Below are positions 45,722 to 55,592 of a stretch of DNA of 64,000 nucleotides, piece by piece. The notes beneath the pieces were generated by a model that saw only the letters and a program-made list of their open reading frames with translations, was not told the DNA's origin and did not search any database. How positions within the stretch are numbered: position 1 is the first letter of the stretch; every line of letters starts with the position of its first letter. A program made the translations under genes and the position numbers. This stretch comes from Alphaproteobacteria bacterium. GTDB lineage: Bacteria > Pseudomonadota > Alphaproteobacteria > Rickettsiales > JADKJE01. Location: positions 868,001-932,000 of the forward strand of contig JADKJE010000001.1 of the NCBI GenBank assembly GCA_016722515.1. The letters run 5' to 3'.

Positions 45722-47443
45722 ATGAACACAATGAATGCCCAGCAGCACTCTGTTTTAGAGAATGCATTCAAGACCAGCAAGGCCACTTTATGGTTTATTT
45801 TGCTTTTTAGTGCTGCCATTAATATCCTGATTATGGGTATGCCCCTTTATTCGATGAAAGTACTTGATACTGTTATTTCAAGTGGCAGCCTCGACACGTT
45901 GGTGATGCTTACGATTATTATAGCGGTGTGCTTTGTTGTGATGAGCATTCTCATGACCGTTCGCGGTTTTATCTTGATCAAGGCCAGTGAATGGCTAGAT
46001 GGAAAACTCGCAAAATTGGTGCTTGATAAATCACTCACCTTCGCCTCCATGCGCGGAGGAGTTGGTACGTCACAGGGGATCCGTGACTTAGCGACGATCA
46101 AAGCCTTTGTCACCGGCCCCACCCTGATTTCGCTGGTGGATGCGCCATGGTCGCTTGTTTTCCTGTTAGTCATCTTGATCATCAATCCTATTTGTGGACT
46201 AGTTGCCATTGTTGGCAGTGGATTATTATTATTTCTAGCTTACCTTAATGAAACAGCTACCAAAGAAATTTTAAACAAAGCCAATGAGTACAGCATTCAA
46301 AATATGGCTCAAACCGATTTATTGCTACGCAATGCCGAAGTGATTGAGGCCATGGGTATGCGTCATACGATTACCAGTATCTGGGATGAAGCGAATATGT
46401 ACGTCCAGAATCTGCAATCTCAAGCCAGCAGCCGCGGTAATACCATTATGTCTATCACCAAATTCACGCGCTCCTTCTTACAAATTTTGCTTACCGGTAT
46501 TGGCGCCTTTTTAGTACTGAAAGGCCAAATGACTGCAGGGAGTATAGTGGCCACCTCTATCCTAGCAGGAAGAGCGTTAGCTCCCTTTGAAGGAGCCATC
46601 GGTTCGTGGAAGGGCATTGCCAGCCTTCGAAGTGCCTTCCATCGATTGGATAAACAACTTAAAACTATTCCTTCGCGTAATGAAACCATTTCTCTTCCCT
46701 CGCCTAAAGGCGATATCGACGTCGAAAAATGTGTCTATGCGCCCCCTGGATCGACCGCAGCTATCCTTAAAGGCATTTCATTTCACGTGGTTGCAGGCGA
46801 AATTGTTGGCGTGATCGGTCCCAGTGCGGCTGGTAAAACAACCTTATCAAAATTATTGGTGGGTATTAACAGACCATCTGCAGGGGTTGTACGCCTGGAT
46901 GGAGCCGATGTTTACACCTGGAACCGTCAAGAATTTGGTAAAAACGTCGGCTACCTTCCGCAGGATGTTGAATTATTTCAAGGCAGCATCAAAGAAAATA
47001 TCGCGCGTATGGATCCCTATGCCTCACCAGAAGCCATTGTGAATGCCGCAATGATCGCTGGTGTGCACGATATGATTTTGCGTTTGCCTAACGGTTACGA
47101 CACCGAGATTGGTGTCGGTGGCACATCACTGTCTGCCGGACAACGTCAACGGGTAGGTCTTGCTCGCGCCTTTTTTGGCAATCCTCGCTTGCTGGTTTTG
47201 GATGAACCTAATTCAAATCTCGATGAAGCTGGGGAAAGCGCCCTAGCTTCTGCGCTTAAATATGCAGCAACCCAAAAAATTACCACCTTTATTATTTCCC
47301 ATCGGCCATCAACACTCGCTCATGTTGATCGCATTCTGGTTTTAAAAGAAGGTATCGTTTCTGCCTTTGGTCCGCGTGAAGAAGTCATGGGCCAATTTAC
47401 GAACAGGCAGCTTGATCAAAAACAAAAAACATCGACGACATAA
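45722..47443 (+). CDS. Type I secretion ABC transporter/ATPase (PrtD-like)
   Basis: 573 residues. The N-terminal membrane domain has about six helices (WFILLFSAAINILIMGMPLYSM onward) without a C39 peptidase domain. The ATPase domain has Walker A GPSAAGKT (366-373), signature LSAGQRQRVGLARA, Walker B VLDEP (about 492-496) and an H-loop in ISHRPST. It energises export of a substrate across both membranes together with the membrane fusion protein encoded 9 bases downstream. No outer-membrane TolC-type gene is in the window, so that part must be supplied elsewhere. Confidence 0.93.
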   Translation: MNTMNAQQHSVLENAFKTSKATLWFILLFSAAINILIMGMPLYSMKVLDTVISSGSLDTLVMLTIIIAVCFVVMSILMTVRGFILIKASEWLDGKLAKLVLDKSLTFASMRGGVGTSQGIRDLATIKAFVTGPTLISLVDAPWSLVFLLVILIINPICGLVAIVGSGLLLFLAYLNETATKEILNKANEYSIQNMAQTDLLLRNAEVIEAMGMRHTITSIWDEANMYVQNLQSQASSRGNTIMSITKFTRSFLQILLTGIGAFLVLKGQMTAGSIVATSILAGRALAPFEGAIGSWKGIASLRSAFHRLDKQLKTIPSRNETISLPSPKGDIDVEKCVYAPPGSTAAILKGISFHVVAGEIVGVIGPSAAGKTTLSKLLVGINRPSAGVVRLDGADVYTWNRQEFGKNVGYLPQDVELFQGSIKENIARMDPYASPEAIVNAAMIAGVHDMILRLPNGYDTEIGVGGTSLSAGQRQRVGLARAFFGNPRLLVLDEPNSNLDEAGESALASALKYAATQKITTFIISHRPSTLAHVDRILVLKEGIVSAFGPREEVMGQFTNRQLDQKQKTSTT

Positions 47444-47452
47444 GGTAACTTC

Positions 47453-48904
47453 ATGACGAATTATTCAACAAACGATGACTCAGAAGTTTTAGAACTGCCC
47501 GATCTTAAAAAACAGCCTTCGCGAACCAATGCCATCACGATCAGAACCATTAATGCTATTGATACCAGCACTAAATATCTTTTGGCGAAAGAAGGTTCAA
47601 CAGAAAATGAACTGCTTAATCTAGCACATGGGCCTATTCATTTTGGTTTATGGGTGATCTTAACGTTCTTTGTTATCCTCGGTGGGTGGGCTGCCTTTGC
47701 GCCATTGCACAGTGCCTCAGTGGCTGAAGGAGTCGTTGTCGTTGGCAGCAACAAAAAAACCATTCAACATTTAGAAGGTGGGGTCATTGATAAAATATTG
47801 GTAAAAGAAGGCCAGATTGTTAAAAAGGGCCAGGCTTTGATTGTCCTCAATCAAACCTCTGCTAAAGCCAAAACCCAGCTGTTAGTCACCCAGATCCTGG
47901 CAGACCAGGCCTTAGAAGCCCGTCTTATCGCTGAGCGTGACGGTAAGCCAACTATTAATTTTGGCTCCAATATTGAGAAATATAAAAACAACCCAACCAT
48001 TGCCAATTACATTGACAACCAAAAGCGAATCTTTGAATCGAGGATGCTCGAATTACATGGGCAAGTCGGCGTATTTGAACAAAAAATCCACCAAAGTAAC
48101 GATGAGATTAGAGGTCTCAGTGCCCAGGAACAATCAGCCCTGGCGCAAATCGACCTTACCCGCGAAGAAATAGCCACCGTGCAACAATTACTGGCACAAG
48201 GCAATGCAAACAAACCACGCTTGCTCAGCCTGCAACGCAATGAAGCAGAACTTGTGGGTATGCGTGGTGAATACCTTGCCAGCATGGCCAAAGCAAAACA
48301 GGCCATTACAGAATCACAAATTCAAATTCAAAACATCAAATCTAACCGATTAAATGAAGTGATTACCGAACTCCGCGATACCCAAAGTAAAATCAGTGAC
48401 CTTGTTGAACAAATCCGCGCTTCCAGCGATATACTTTCACGTATCACCATCACCTCCCCTCAGGATGGCACGATCACAGGCCTTAAATATTTTACGGAAG
48501 GTGGAGTCATTAAACCCGGCGATGCCATTATGGATTTAGTACCACTTGATGACCAAATGGTCGTCGAAGCACGTGTATCACCGCTGGATATTGATATTGT
48601 TCATCCAGGCCTGACAGCACGAGTCCAGCTTAGCGCATTTAAAACACGCCGTGTTCCTAAGGTGGACGGCAAAGTAATCTATGTTTCAGCAGACCGATTT
48701 ACCGATGAGCAATCTGGCAAAGCCTATTATAAAGCTCGTATTGTCCTCAATGCTGACAAACTGCAGAAACTTGCGAAAAATCACGTTGATCTTTATCCAG
48801 GCATGCCTGCTACAGTCTTTATTGATGTGGGTTCACAAACATTCCTTGCTTACTTGCTTGAACCACTGACTGACAGTTTCCATAGAGCGTTTTCAGAATA
48901 TTAA
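47453..48904 (+). CDS. HlyD-family membrane fusion protein of type I secretion
   Basis: 483 residues: cytoplasmic N-terminus, one membrane helix (~64-86, FGLWVILTFFVILGGWAAFAPL), then a lipoyl-like half (VVVVGSNKKTIQHLEGGVIDKILV). A long coiled coil (~130-330), the second lipoyl half (TITSPQDGTITGLKYFTEGGVI) and a beta-barrel end follow. The gene is co-directional with the ATPase gene, 9 bases apart. It links the ABC protein to the outer-membrane channel. The cargo is unknown; the signal-peptide-bearing pentapeptide protein downstream is on the opposite strand. Confidence 0.93.
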   Translation: MTNYSTNDDSEVLELPDLKKQPSRTNAITIRTINAIDTSTKYLLAKEGSTENELLNLAHGPIHFGLWVILTFFVILGGWAAFAPLHSASVAEGVVVVGSNKKTIQHLEGGVIDKILVKEGQIVKKGQALIVLNQTSAKAKTQLLVTQILADQALEARLIAERDGKPTINFGSNIEKYKNNPTIANYIDNQKRIFESRMLELHGQVGVFEQKIHQSNDEIRGLSAQEQSALAQIDLTREEIATVQQLLAQGNANKPRLLSLQRNEAELVGMRGEYLASMAKAKQAITESQIQIQNIKSNRLNEVITELRDTQSKISDLVEQIRASSDILSRITITSPQDGTITGLKYFTEGGVIKPGDAIMDLVPLDDQMVVEARVSPLDIDIVHPGLTARVQLSAFKTRRVPKVDGKVIYVSADRFTDEQSGKAYYKARIVLNADKLQKLAKNHVDLYPGMPATVFIDVGSQTFLAYLLEPLTDSFHRAFSEY

Positions 48905-49170
48905 CAGATCCTCATCTGATAATACGTTGAATGATATTGATTGTTGCTGGCTGCAAAATAACATTGCGATGCTTCGCCGATTTTTAGAGGAGCCTCTGCT
49001 ACGGCTTACCACATATCTAGAAACCGAGTAGGACGCATAAAATCCGATATACTCACCTTTTTTAAGCATCATCAGCTATACGCGAGTACGGATTAACAAG
49101 GTAGGTATCCACCGCAACACCCATTGGCACACCGCGACTAGCGCACGTCCATACCATTCAATGCAACGAA

Positions 49171-50817
49171 CTATTCTGCAGGTTTATCATCCACGGCTTC
49201 TTCCCGGACAACCTGCTCCATATTTGTACCGCTCGTATTCGCCTGTTTTAAATGAGCTCCAGCTAGATTGGCTCTGGATAAATCAGCCCCAGAAAGATTG
49301 GCGCCTTCAAGGTTGGCATGGGCTAATTTTGCACCAGCAAGGTTGGCTTGGGTTAAATCGAGGTAACCGAGGTTAATACCTTCCAATGATTTTCCATCGG
49401 CAATCAGGTCTTCCAACTCTTTTGTTGTTTCAATAGCACCAAAACGTTTCAACGCACCAATACGTTTACCCACGCCCTGCGTATCAATTAAAATCAAGTT
49501 CTTTACTTCGGTTTCCTTGATTTGCGCATCTTCCAAATCGGATTTCGTCAAACTGGCATTGGCTAGATCAACCCCCGTTAAATCAGCATTGCGCAGATTG
49601 CTTGCATACATCAAAGCACCTACTAATTTAACATGTGAAAAAACACCATACTGCATCCGGACTTTTTTAAATATCGACTTTGAGAAATCGGTATCAGTTA
49701 TTTCAATTCCCATCATCGCCACATCTTCAAACCGCGCCGATTGCGCATTGGAATCGCTCATCACCGCACGGATAAACTCGGATTTCTTAACCATGGCTTT
49801 ATTCATAAACACTTCATGAAACTGGCATTCATCAAACACGGCCTCAGAAATAAGCGCCTCACCAAGCAGTGAACTCATAAAATAAACACGGTTAAAATGG
49901 GTTCTAATAAATCGAGCATTGGTGAAATCGGTTTGTTCGAGTTTTGTATCTTCAAACACAGCGTCTTGAAAATCGGCGCCCTTGGCATTCGCGCCATTCA
50001 TATTGGTACTGGTGAGTTTTGCCTGGCGAATATTGGCATCTTCTAAATTGGCATTAAATAAATTGGCATTACTGAGATTAGCCCTCACCAAATCAGCCAC
50101 CTCCATATATGCGTAACTACCATTCATATCAACCAACGATGCCCCACCAAAATTCGCCCCATACAAAATGGCATTGGAAAAATCAGATCCATCTAACGTG
50201 GCCTTCATCAAATTGGCAGCATACAAGTTAGCATTCTGCGCATCGACATTTCTTAAATTAACGGTGGCTAGATTTGCTTCTTTAAATTGCGCATATGGCA
50301 TTTTAATATTCTGCATCTCACTTTCCTGGAGATCAGCACGATTAAAAATCGCATAAGACAAGTCACTATCCGTTAAAATAACTTGTAACATTACAGCATC
50401 CGTAAAATCGGTCTGCTTTGCAACCACGTGTGCCATTTTTGCTTCGGATAAATCCGCACCCGAAACATCTGCCCCCGTAAGATCGGCCCCTGAAAGCTTC
50501 GCTCGATTAAGTTTAGTGTTACTTAAATCAACACCTCTTAAATCGGCATTTTCAAGATTTGCTCCACTTAAATCCAAGCCACTCAAATCCAACCGTGCAA
50601 ACTTTCCTTTAAATTGTTGAGTAAGATTAATCTGCTGTGATGCTTTGCGGGTTTTCGTTACGTATTCGTCTACATCGTCTCGGGTGGTGTTATGCCTGAA
50701 TGAGCCACTAGCGGGATGCACCATTTGCTGCGCACTTGATACATGCGCATATTCGATGCCGCATACGGCCACCGCGCATAAAACAAATACGTATAATATC
50801 TTACGTTTAAAAGCCAT
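49171..50817 (-). CDS. Exported pentapeptide-repeat protein
   Basis: 548 residues. A signal peptide (RKILYVFVLCAVAVCGIEYAHVSSAQ) is followed by two blocks of A(D/N)LxX repeats, about residues 70-430 and 490-535, with an interruption near 440-490 (VKNLILIDTQGVGKRIGALKRF). Such repeats form a right-handed beta-helix. Cytoplasmic members mimic DNA (Qnr, MfpA), but export makes that unlikely here, so an envelope or surface role is more probable. GAGGGG lies before the ATG. Confidence 0.88.
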   Translation of the reverse strand: MAFKRKILYVFVLCAVAVCGIEYAHVSSAQQMVHPASGSFRHNTTRDDVDEYVTKTRKASQQINLTQQFKGKFARLDLSGLDLSGANLENADLRGVDLSNTKLNRAKLSGADLTGADVSGADLSEAKMAHVVAKQTDFTDAVMLQVILTDSDLSYAIFNRADLQESEMQNIKMPYAQFKEANLATVNLRNVDAQNANLYAANLMKATLDGSDFSNAILYGANFGGASLVDMNGSYAYMEVADLVRANLSNANLFNANLEDANIRQAKLTSTNMNGANAKGADFQDAVFEDTKLEQTDFTNARFIRTHFNRVYFMSSLLGEALISEAVFDECQFHEVFMNKAMVKKSEFIRAVMSDSNAQSARFEDVAMMGIEITDTDFSKSIFKKVRMQYGVFSHVKLVGALMYASNLRNADLTGVDLANASLTKSDLEDAQIKETEVKNLILIDTQGVGKRIGALKRFGAIETTKELEDLIADGKSLEGINLGYLDLTQANLAGAKLAHANLEGANLSGADLSRANLAGAHLKQANTSGTNMEQVVREEAVDDKPAE

Positions 50818-50891
50818 ATATTCCCCTCAAAGCACTCTCCCTTACAGGAAGGAAAGCCATTCGCAACCGCTCTTCAACCTAACGTGCATCT

Positions 50892-51938
50892 TTAAATATA
50901 ATCGCGAATCAGCATTTCCGCAATCTGAACTGCATTCAGTGCCGCACCTTTTCGAATATTATCGCCAACCACCCATAAATTAAGGCCATGGGGGAGTGTT
51001 GGGTCTTTACGAATACGTGATACAAACACATCATCTTCGCGCACTATTTCTGCCGGAGTTGCATAGCCACCATTTTCATGCCGATCAATGACCGTAACCC
51101 CAGGCGCTTTATTCAATAATTCCCTCGCTTTCTCAGGAGAAATCGGTTTTTCAAATTCCACATTGACCGATTCTGAATGCCCAACAAATACAGGCACCCT
51201 CACACACGTAGAGGATACCAAAATAGATGGATCAAGAATTTTTTGGGTTTCTTTGACCATTTTAATTTCTTCTTTGGTGGAACCATCGTCCAAGAAACTG
51301 TCAATATGAGGAATCACATTAAACGCAATCCGCTTGGTAAACACTTGCGGTTCTTTTTCCTCAAACATATATTTGGCTTTGGTTTGCGAATAAAGTTCAT
51401 CCATTGCCGCTTTCCCAGCACCGGAAACGGATTGATAGGTACTCACCACAATACGTTTGATGGTTGCAAAATCATGAAGCGGTTTAAGCGCCACCAACAT
51501 TTGGATCGTCGAGCAATTTGGATTAGCAATGATCATGCGCTGTTTATACTGTACCAAGGCCTGCGGATTCACTTCAGGCACAATCAAAGGTATATCAGCA
51601 TCCATTCTAAACTGCGAGGTATTGTCGATCACAATACAGCCTGCCTCTGCAGCGCGGGGGGCATGGATAGCCGATACTTTGCTACCAGGGGAAAAGAGAG
51701 CAATATCAGTTCCTTTAAAATCGTAATCATCCAGCGCTTGAACCCGTAATTTAGTACCTTCACCAAAACTCACTTCTTTACCCGCTGAACTTTTAGAAGC
51801 CAGGGCTACAATTTCAGTAACAGGAAATTGGCGCTCATGAAGAATTTCCAGACATTCTCTGCCCACATTACCTGTGGCTCCGGCTATAGCGATTTTATAT
51901 TTTCGTTTAGGTTGCTGTGACTTAGGTTGCTGTGACAT
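50892..51938 (-). CDS. asd: Aspartate-semialdehyde dehydrogenase
   Basis: About 348 residues from the ATG at 51938, which has GAGGTAA upstream. It reduces aspartyl phosphate with NADPH, a shared step to lysine/diaminopimelate, threonine and methionine. NADP loop is IAGATGNVGRECL. The catalytic cysteine is C142 (NPNCSTIQ). The substrate-binding region is RVPVFVGHSESVNVEF. The N-terminus has a small duplication, SQQPK-SQQPK, that comes from a short DNA repeat. Confidence 0.95.
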   Translation of the reverse strand: MSQQPKSQQPKRKYKIAIAGATGNVGRECLEILHERQFPVTEIVALASKSSAGKEVSFGEGTKLRVQALDDYDFKGTDIALFSPGSKVSAIHAPRAAEAGCIVIDNTSQFRMDADIPLIVPEVNPQALVQYKQRMIIANPNCSTIQMLVALKPLHDFATIKRIVVSTYQSVSGAGKAAMDELYSQTKAKYMFEEKEPQVFTKRIAFNVIPHIDSFLDDGSTKEEIKMVKETQKILDPSILVSSTCVRVPVFVGHSESVNVEFEKPISPEKARELLNKAPGVTVIDRHENGGYATPAEIVREDDVFVSRIRKDPTLPHGLNLWVVGDNIRKGAALNAVQIAEMLIRDYI

Positions 51939-52115
51939 GGTTACCTCAATTGAATGAACTAAACTATTTTGAAACACAGATAATAACACAAAGTATCGCC
52001 AAAGTCCTCAAAATTTGATGCTCTTAAATTGTCCCTTCATCATGCTTTAAACCAACGTTTATCCACTAGTCTTGCACCTAAGTAACTACACTCACATGTC
52101 AGGATCCACATGATC

Positions 52116-52143
52116 AAACCTGTTGCATCTTTGCAACAGGTTT
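52116..52143. terminator. 12-bp perfect hairpin
   Basis: AAACCTGTTGCA - TCTT - TGCAACAGGTTT. No U run beyond TTT. There is no gene immediately upstream in either direction to terminate, so it may end an unseen small transcript. Confidence 0.45.
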
Positions 52144-52323
52144 ATAAGCCAGGAGGGCGATATCTATTAAGCCATTGATTTAAAAAGCATTTACCAACAA
52201 CATGTTCATCCCCTAAGCATGGAATTGAAACCTGATGTTAATACCAATTAACCCATTGTTATATATCGGTATTTAATCATTTATACCTCTAAATAAACTG
52301 TAACAAGAATACTAGTAATCTTC

Positions 52324-52494
52324 ATGTTGCCACCACTTATGGGGGGCATTTTTCAACTAAGTGTTGCTTATGCTCTTAAAAAGATGTATCTAGCTAACCC
52401 AGTAGCTTCATTTTTTTGCGGTAAGCTAATGATTTTATCTTTATTCAGTACTATATGTTTAGTATTCCTTTACTTTTATAGTGTTAGAATATAA
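52324..52494 (+). CDS. Doubtful 56-residue hydrophobic ORF
   Basis: Reads MLPPLMGGIFQLSVAYALKK, then a hydrophobic stretch (LMILSLFSTICLVFLYFYS). No ribosome site and no family. It could be a remnant of a transporter or a small membrane protein. Confidence 0.2.
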   Translation: MLPPLMGGIFQLSVAYALKKMYLANPVASFFCGKLMILSLFSTICLVFLYFYSVRI

Positions 52495-52550
52495 TCATGC
52501 TACCGCAATATTAATGGGATATCTTTTTGGGAGTATTAAGGAGAATAAAT

Positions 52551-53009
52551 ATGAGAATACAATTTGGAAAATACCTTGGCCTTGTTGCCACTGTGAGTTT
52601 GCTCGCTGCGTGCCAAAGCCAATATCATGAAGGTTTCAGCACATCAAGAACCGTTTATTTTGATTTCGGTTCATCTAAGCTGAACCACTCTGGTGCTGCT
52701 ACCGTTAGAGAAGCGTCTGATATTTTGATTAAAAATCAAACTCGCTTCAAAATGGTTAGAGGCGATGAGCGCATTTCTAGACCAGCAATGGCTTATCTTT
52801 CTGGTCACACTGATACGGTTGGCAGTTCGAATGGCAATCAAAGACTTTCTGAGGAACGTGTTACTAGCGTTAGAAAAGAAATGCTTGCAAATGGTTCCAG
52901 ATCGTCTGCTGTCAGCACAAAAGCTTATGGAAAAACCCAACCAGTTGTTCCTGGCGAAGGTAAAAAAGAAGCTAAAAATCGTCGCGTTGAGATTAGAATC
53001 GTTCAGTAA
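52551..53009 (+). CDS. OmpA/Pal-like peptidoglycan-binding lipoprotein
   Basis: About 152 residues from the ATG at 52551, with AAGGAG upstream. The lipoprotein signal ends LLAAC (C21). The mature protein starts with VYFDFGSSKLNHSG and carries the OmpA-C peptidoglycan-binding motifs: YLSGHTDTVGSSNGNQRLSEERVTSVRKEML, and NRRVEIRIV at the end. Likely tethers the outer membrane to peptidoglycan, like Pal, but no tol genes are nearby, so it may be a Pal paralogue. A clear terminator follows. Confidence 0.9.
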   Translation: MRIQFGKYLGLVATVSLLAACQSQYHEGFSTSRTVYFDFGSSKLNHSGAATVREASDILIKNQTRFKMVRGDERISRPAMAYLSGHTDTVGSSNGNQRLSEERVTSVRKEMLANGSRSSAVSTKAYGKTQPVVPGEGKKEAKNRRVEIRIVQ

Positions 53010-53037
53010 CGATATCTCAACTGCGGTATGACTTTTT

Positions 53038-53063
53038 AAAGGGAGGCTTTTGCCTCCCTTTTT
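53038..53063 (+). terminator. Rho-independent terminator of the OmpA-like lipoprotein gene
   Basis: AAAGGGAGGC - TTTT - GCCTCCCTTT followed by TTC. 29 bases past the stop codon. Confidence 0.9.
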
Positions 53064-53127
53064 CTTGAAAAAAGAGTATTTTTGAGGTAGCTTGAGGCCT
53101 CAACCTGTCTAATGTAAGGATATATTT

Positions 53128-53667
53128 ATGGACGTAGCACATATACCAGTTGGTAAAAAATCCCCCCACGAAGTGAATGTTATCATTGAAGTCCCCATGG
53201 GTTCCGACCCGGTAAAATATGAATTGGATAAAGAATCAGGCGCTATTTTTGTTGACCGCTTTATTCATACTCCCATGTTCTATCCTTGCAATTATGGTTT
53301 TATCCCCCATACCCTCTCAGGAGATGGCGATCCAGTTGACGTACTGGTTGTCTGCAACCATCCTGTAGTACCAGGTGCCGTATTGGCGGCCCGCCCAATC
53401 GGTGTATTGTTGATGGAAGATGAATCAGGTGAAGATGAAAAACTTATCGCGGTTCCCACCACTAAAATTAATCCCTTCTATGAAAAAGTTCACGCTCTGG
53501 AAGATTTACCAGAATTATTGTTAAGCCAGATCAAGCATTTCTTTGAACATTATAAAGATCTTGAGAAAGGCAAATGGGTAAAAGTCAGAGGCTGGGAAAA
53601 CGCAGATAAAGCCCGCTCACTCATCGAAGAAGGCATTGAACGCGCTAAAAAATCTAAGGCCGCTTAA
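53128..53667 (+). CDS. ppa: Inorganic pyrophosphatase
   Basis: 179 residues, the usual length of the soluble family I enzyme. It hydrolyses pyrophosphate to phosphate with Mg2+. The signature DGDPVDVLV gives the metal-binding aspartates. YPCNYGFIPHTLSGD, GAVLAARPIGVLLMEDE and KWVKVRGWE are other conserved blocks. panC starts 23 bases downstream, so co-transcription is likely; the PanC reaction releases pyrophosphate. Confidence 0.96.
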   Translation: MDVAHIPVGKKSPHEVNVIIEVPMGSDPVKYELDKESGAIFVDRFIHTPMFYPCNYGFIPHTLSGDGDPVDVLVVCNHPVVPGAVLAARPIGVLLMEDESGEDEKLIAVPTTKINPFYEKVHALEDLPELLLSQIKHFFEHYKDLEKGKWVKVRGWENADKARSLIEEGIERAKKSKAA

Positions 53668-53690
53668 GGCTTAAGGAGTTTGGTTTATAA

Positions 53691-54554
53691 ATGCAGGTCA
53701 TAAGAACCCCCTCAACGCTACAACCGCTAATCAAAGCTTATAAATTAGCTTCTGAAAGCGTATGTTTTGTTCCGACGATGGGGGCACTCCATCCCGGGCA
53801 TTTATCACTCATCGAAACGGCTAAGCAACATGGCAGGCGGGTGATTGCCAGTATTTTTGTCAACCCCGCCCAATTTGCCCCGCATGAAGATTTTCATGCC
53901 TACCCCCGCCCTGAAGATCAAGACATCGCCTTGCTTCAAGAAAGCGGCGTTGATATCGCCTATCTTCCGCACGTGTCCGATATGTATCCAGATGGCTTCT
54001 CTACCAAACTATCGGTAGGCGATATTGGCCAGACATTATGCGGCGTTTCACGCCCCCATTTTTTTGATGGTGTCGCTTTGGTTATTACCAAACTCTTTCA
54101 CCATGTACAGCCTGATGTCGCTGTTTTTGGCGAAAAGGATTTCCAACAGCTGCATATTATCAACAAACTAACCCAGGACCTTGATTTTCCTGTTTCGATC
54201 ATCGGTAACCCGGTAGTCAGGGAGGCTGATGGGTTGGCCATTTCTTCACGCAACCGCTATCTTTCACACCAAGAACGCCGAATAGCTGCCAACCTCTACA
54301 CGACCCTGGAAGCGATAGCCACGTCCCTTAATCAGCTCTCGCCACTGGATGTAGACACGATCCGCAATCATGCCGCCAAAGAGCTCTTAGCCGATGGTTT
54401 TACGAAGATTGATTACCTGGAAATCCGCGATGAAGCGACACTGAGTCATGTCACATATCCCCTAGAAAAGCCAATCAGGATTCTAGGGGCTGCCTATCTT
54501 GGCACAACCAGACTTATTGACAATATCCGTTTTTTGCCCAAAATACATAGCTAA
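53691..54554 (+). CDS. panC: Pantothenate synthetase
   Basis: 287 residues. It joins pantoate and beta-alanine with ATP to make pantothenate, releasing AMP and pyrophosphate. The ATP motif is FVPTMGALHPGHLSLI (HxGH), followed by IFVNPAQFAPHEDF, FGEKDFQQL and the SSRNRYLS block. It follows ppa after 23 bases with an AAGGAG site. No panB or panD is in the window, so the rest of the pathway is elsewhere or pantoate is imported. Confidence 0.95.
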   Translation: MQVIRTPSTLQPLIKAYKLASESVCFVPTMGALHPGHLSLIETAKQHGRRVIASIFVNPAQFAPHEDFHAYPRPEDQDIALLQESGVDIAYLPHVSDMYPDGFSTKLSVGDIGQTLCGVSRPHFFDGVALVITKLFHHVQPDVAVFGEKDFQQLHIINKLTQDLDFPVSIIGNPVVREADGLAISSRNRYLSHQERRIAANLYTTLEAIATSLNQLSPLDVDTIRNHAAKELLADGFTKIDYLEIRDEATLSHVTYPLEKPIRILGAAYLGTTRLIDNIRFLPKIHS

Positions 54555-54585
54555 CAGCCATAAGTTACTATAATAGAAGGTTTTT

Positions 54586-55467
54586 ATGAATCATTCCCTT
54601 GCACACACTGACAGTTATAATCATCACACCCCTCAGGACAAGCCTGAAGATGTGGTTATCGCCACCTTTTATCATTTTACAGATTTCCCTGATTTTGAGA
54701 GCAAGCGCGAAGCGCTTTTGACCTTCTGCCATTTTCAGAAACTAAAAGGCACCATTCTCATCGCCAGCGAAGGAGTCAATGCCACCGTTAGCGGTAGTCG
54801 CGAAGGCATTGATGCGCTCTTGGCGCATCTCCGTGCCGACGAACGTTTTTCAACCTTAATTCACAAGGAAAGCGTTCTTGATTATCAACCGTTTGAACGC
54901 ATGAAAGTTCGCCTCAAAAAGGAAATTGTCGGCATGGGTGTTGCAGGTGTCAATAGTGCTGCTGTAACCGGACATCATGTCCCCCCACAGGAATGGGATG
55001 CTTTAATCACCCAACCCGGCATGTTGCTTGTAGACACCCGCAATGATTATGAAGTTGAGATGGGAAGTTTTGAAGGAGCCATTAATCCTCACACGAATTC
55101 CTTCCGCGAATTTCCTGCCTGGTGCGAAGCTAATTTGGATATTCACCGCGATAAAAAAGTTGCGATGTTCTGTACCGGCGGTGTTCGTTGCGAAAAAGCG
55201 AGTTCCTATCTGGTTGAGCAAGGGTTTGAAGTGTTTCAATTGGATGGCGGTATCTTGAATTATTTTGAGAAGACCAAAAATGCCAGCAACAAATGGCATG
55301 GCGATTGCTTTGTTTTTGACGAAAGGGTAGCTGTAACACCTGATTTAAAACCAAGTAATGCGACCATTTGCCCCTCTTGCAATACACCCTTTACGTCGGA
55401 TGAAATCAAACTGGGTTCATGTGAATACGGAGTCAAATGCAGTCAATGCCTGCATGATGGAAAATAG
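54586..55467 (+). CDS. trhO: tRNA uridine 5-hydroxylase, rhodanese type (TrhO/YceA)
   Basis: 293 residues. An N-terminal YceA domain (VVIATFYHFTDFPDFESKREALL, GTILIASEGVNATVSGSREGID) is followed by a rhodanese domain with active Cys in MFCTGGVRCEKASSYL. The C-terminus has a CPSC...C...C cysteine cluster (CPSCNTPF, GVKCSQC). TrhO hydroxylates U34 of some tRNAs with oxygen. The first ~20 residues are His/Asp-rich and not conserved. It follows panC by 31 bases. Confidence 0.92.
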   Translation: MNHSLAHTDSYNHHTPQDKPEDVVIATFYHFTDFPDFESKREALLTFCHFQKLKGTILIASEGVNATVSGSREGIDALLAHLRADERFSTLIHKESVLDYQPFERMKVRLKKEIVGMGVAGVNSAAVTGHHVPPQEWDALITQPGMLLVDTRNDYEVEMGSFEGAINPHTNSFREFPAWCEANLDIHRDKKVAMFCTGGVRCEKASSYLVEQGFEVFQLDGGILNYFEKTKNASNKWHGDCFVFDERVAVTPDLKPSNATICPSCNTPFTSDEIKLGSCEYGVKCSQCLHDGK

Positions 55468-55592
55468 GCGATCAAATCCAGCACCGAACCCATTGATAAC
55501 TATAACCTAACAGCACGCAAAAAACTCAATTGGATAACTCCTCATGAGGCATTCTAAAAAATGTCAGCGGTTTGCACTTCAAATTTGAATGT

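Larger units (their letters stand above)
51939..52550. other. 612-base region with one strong hairpin and one doubtful small ORF
   Basis: Holds the asd promoter on its left part, the hairpin at 52116-52143, the small frame at 52324-52494 and the leader of the lipoprotein gene. No RNA gene recognised. Confidence 0.4.
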
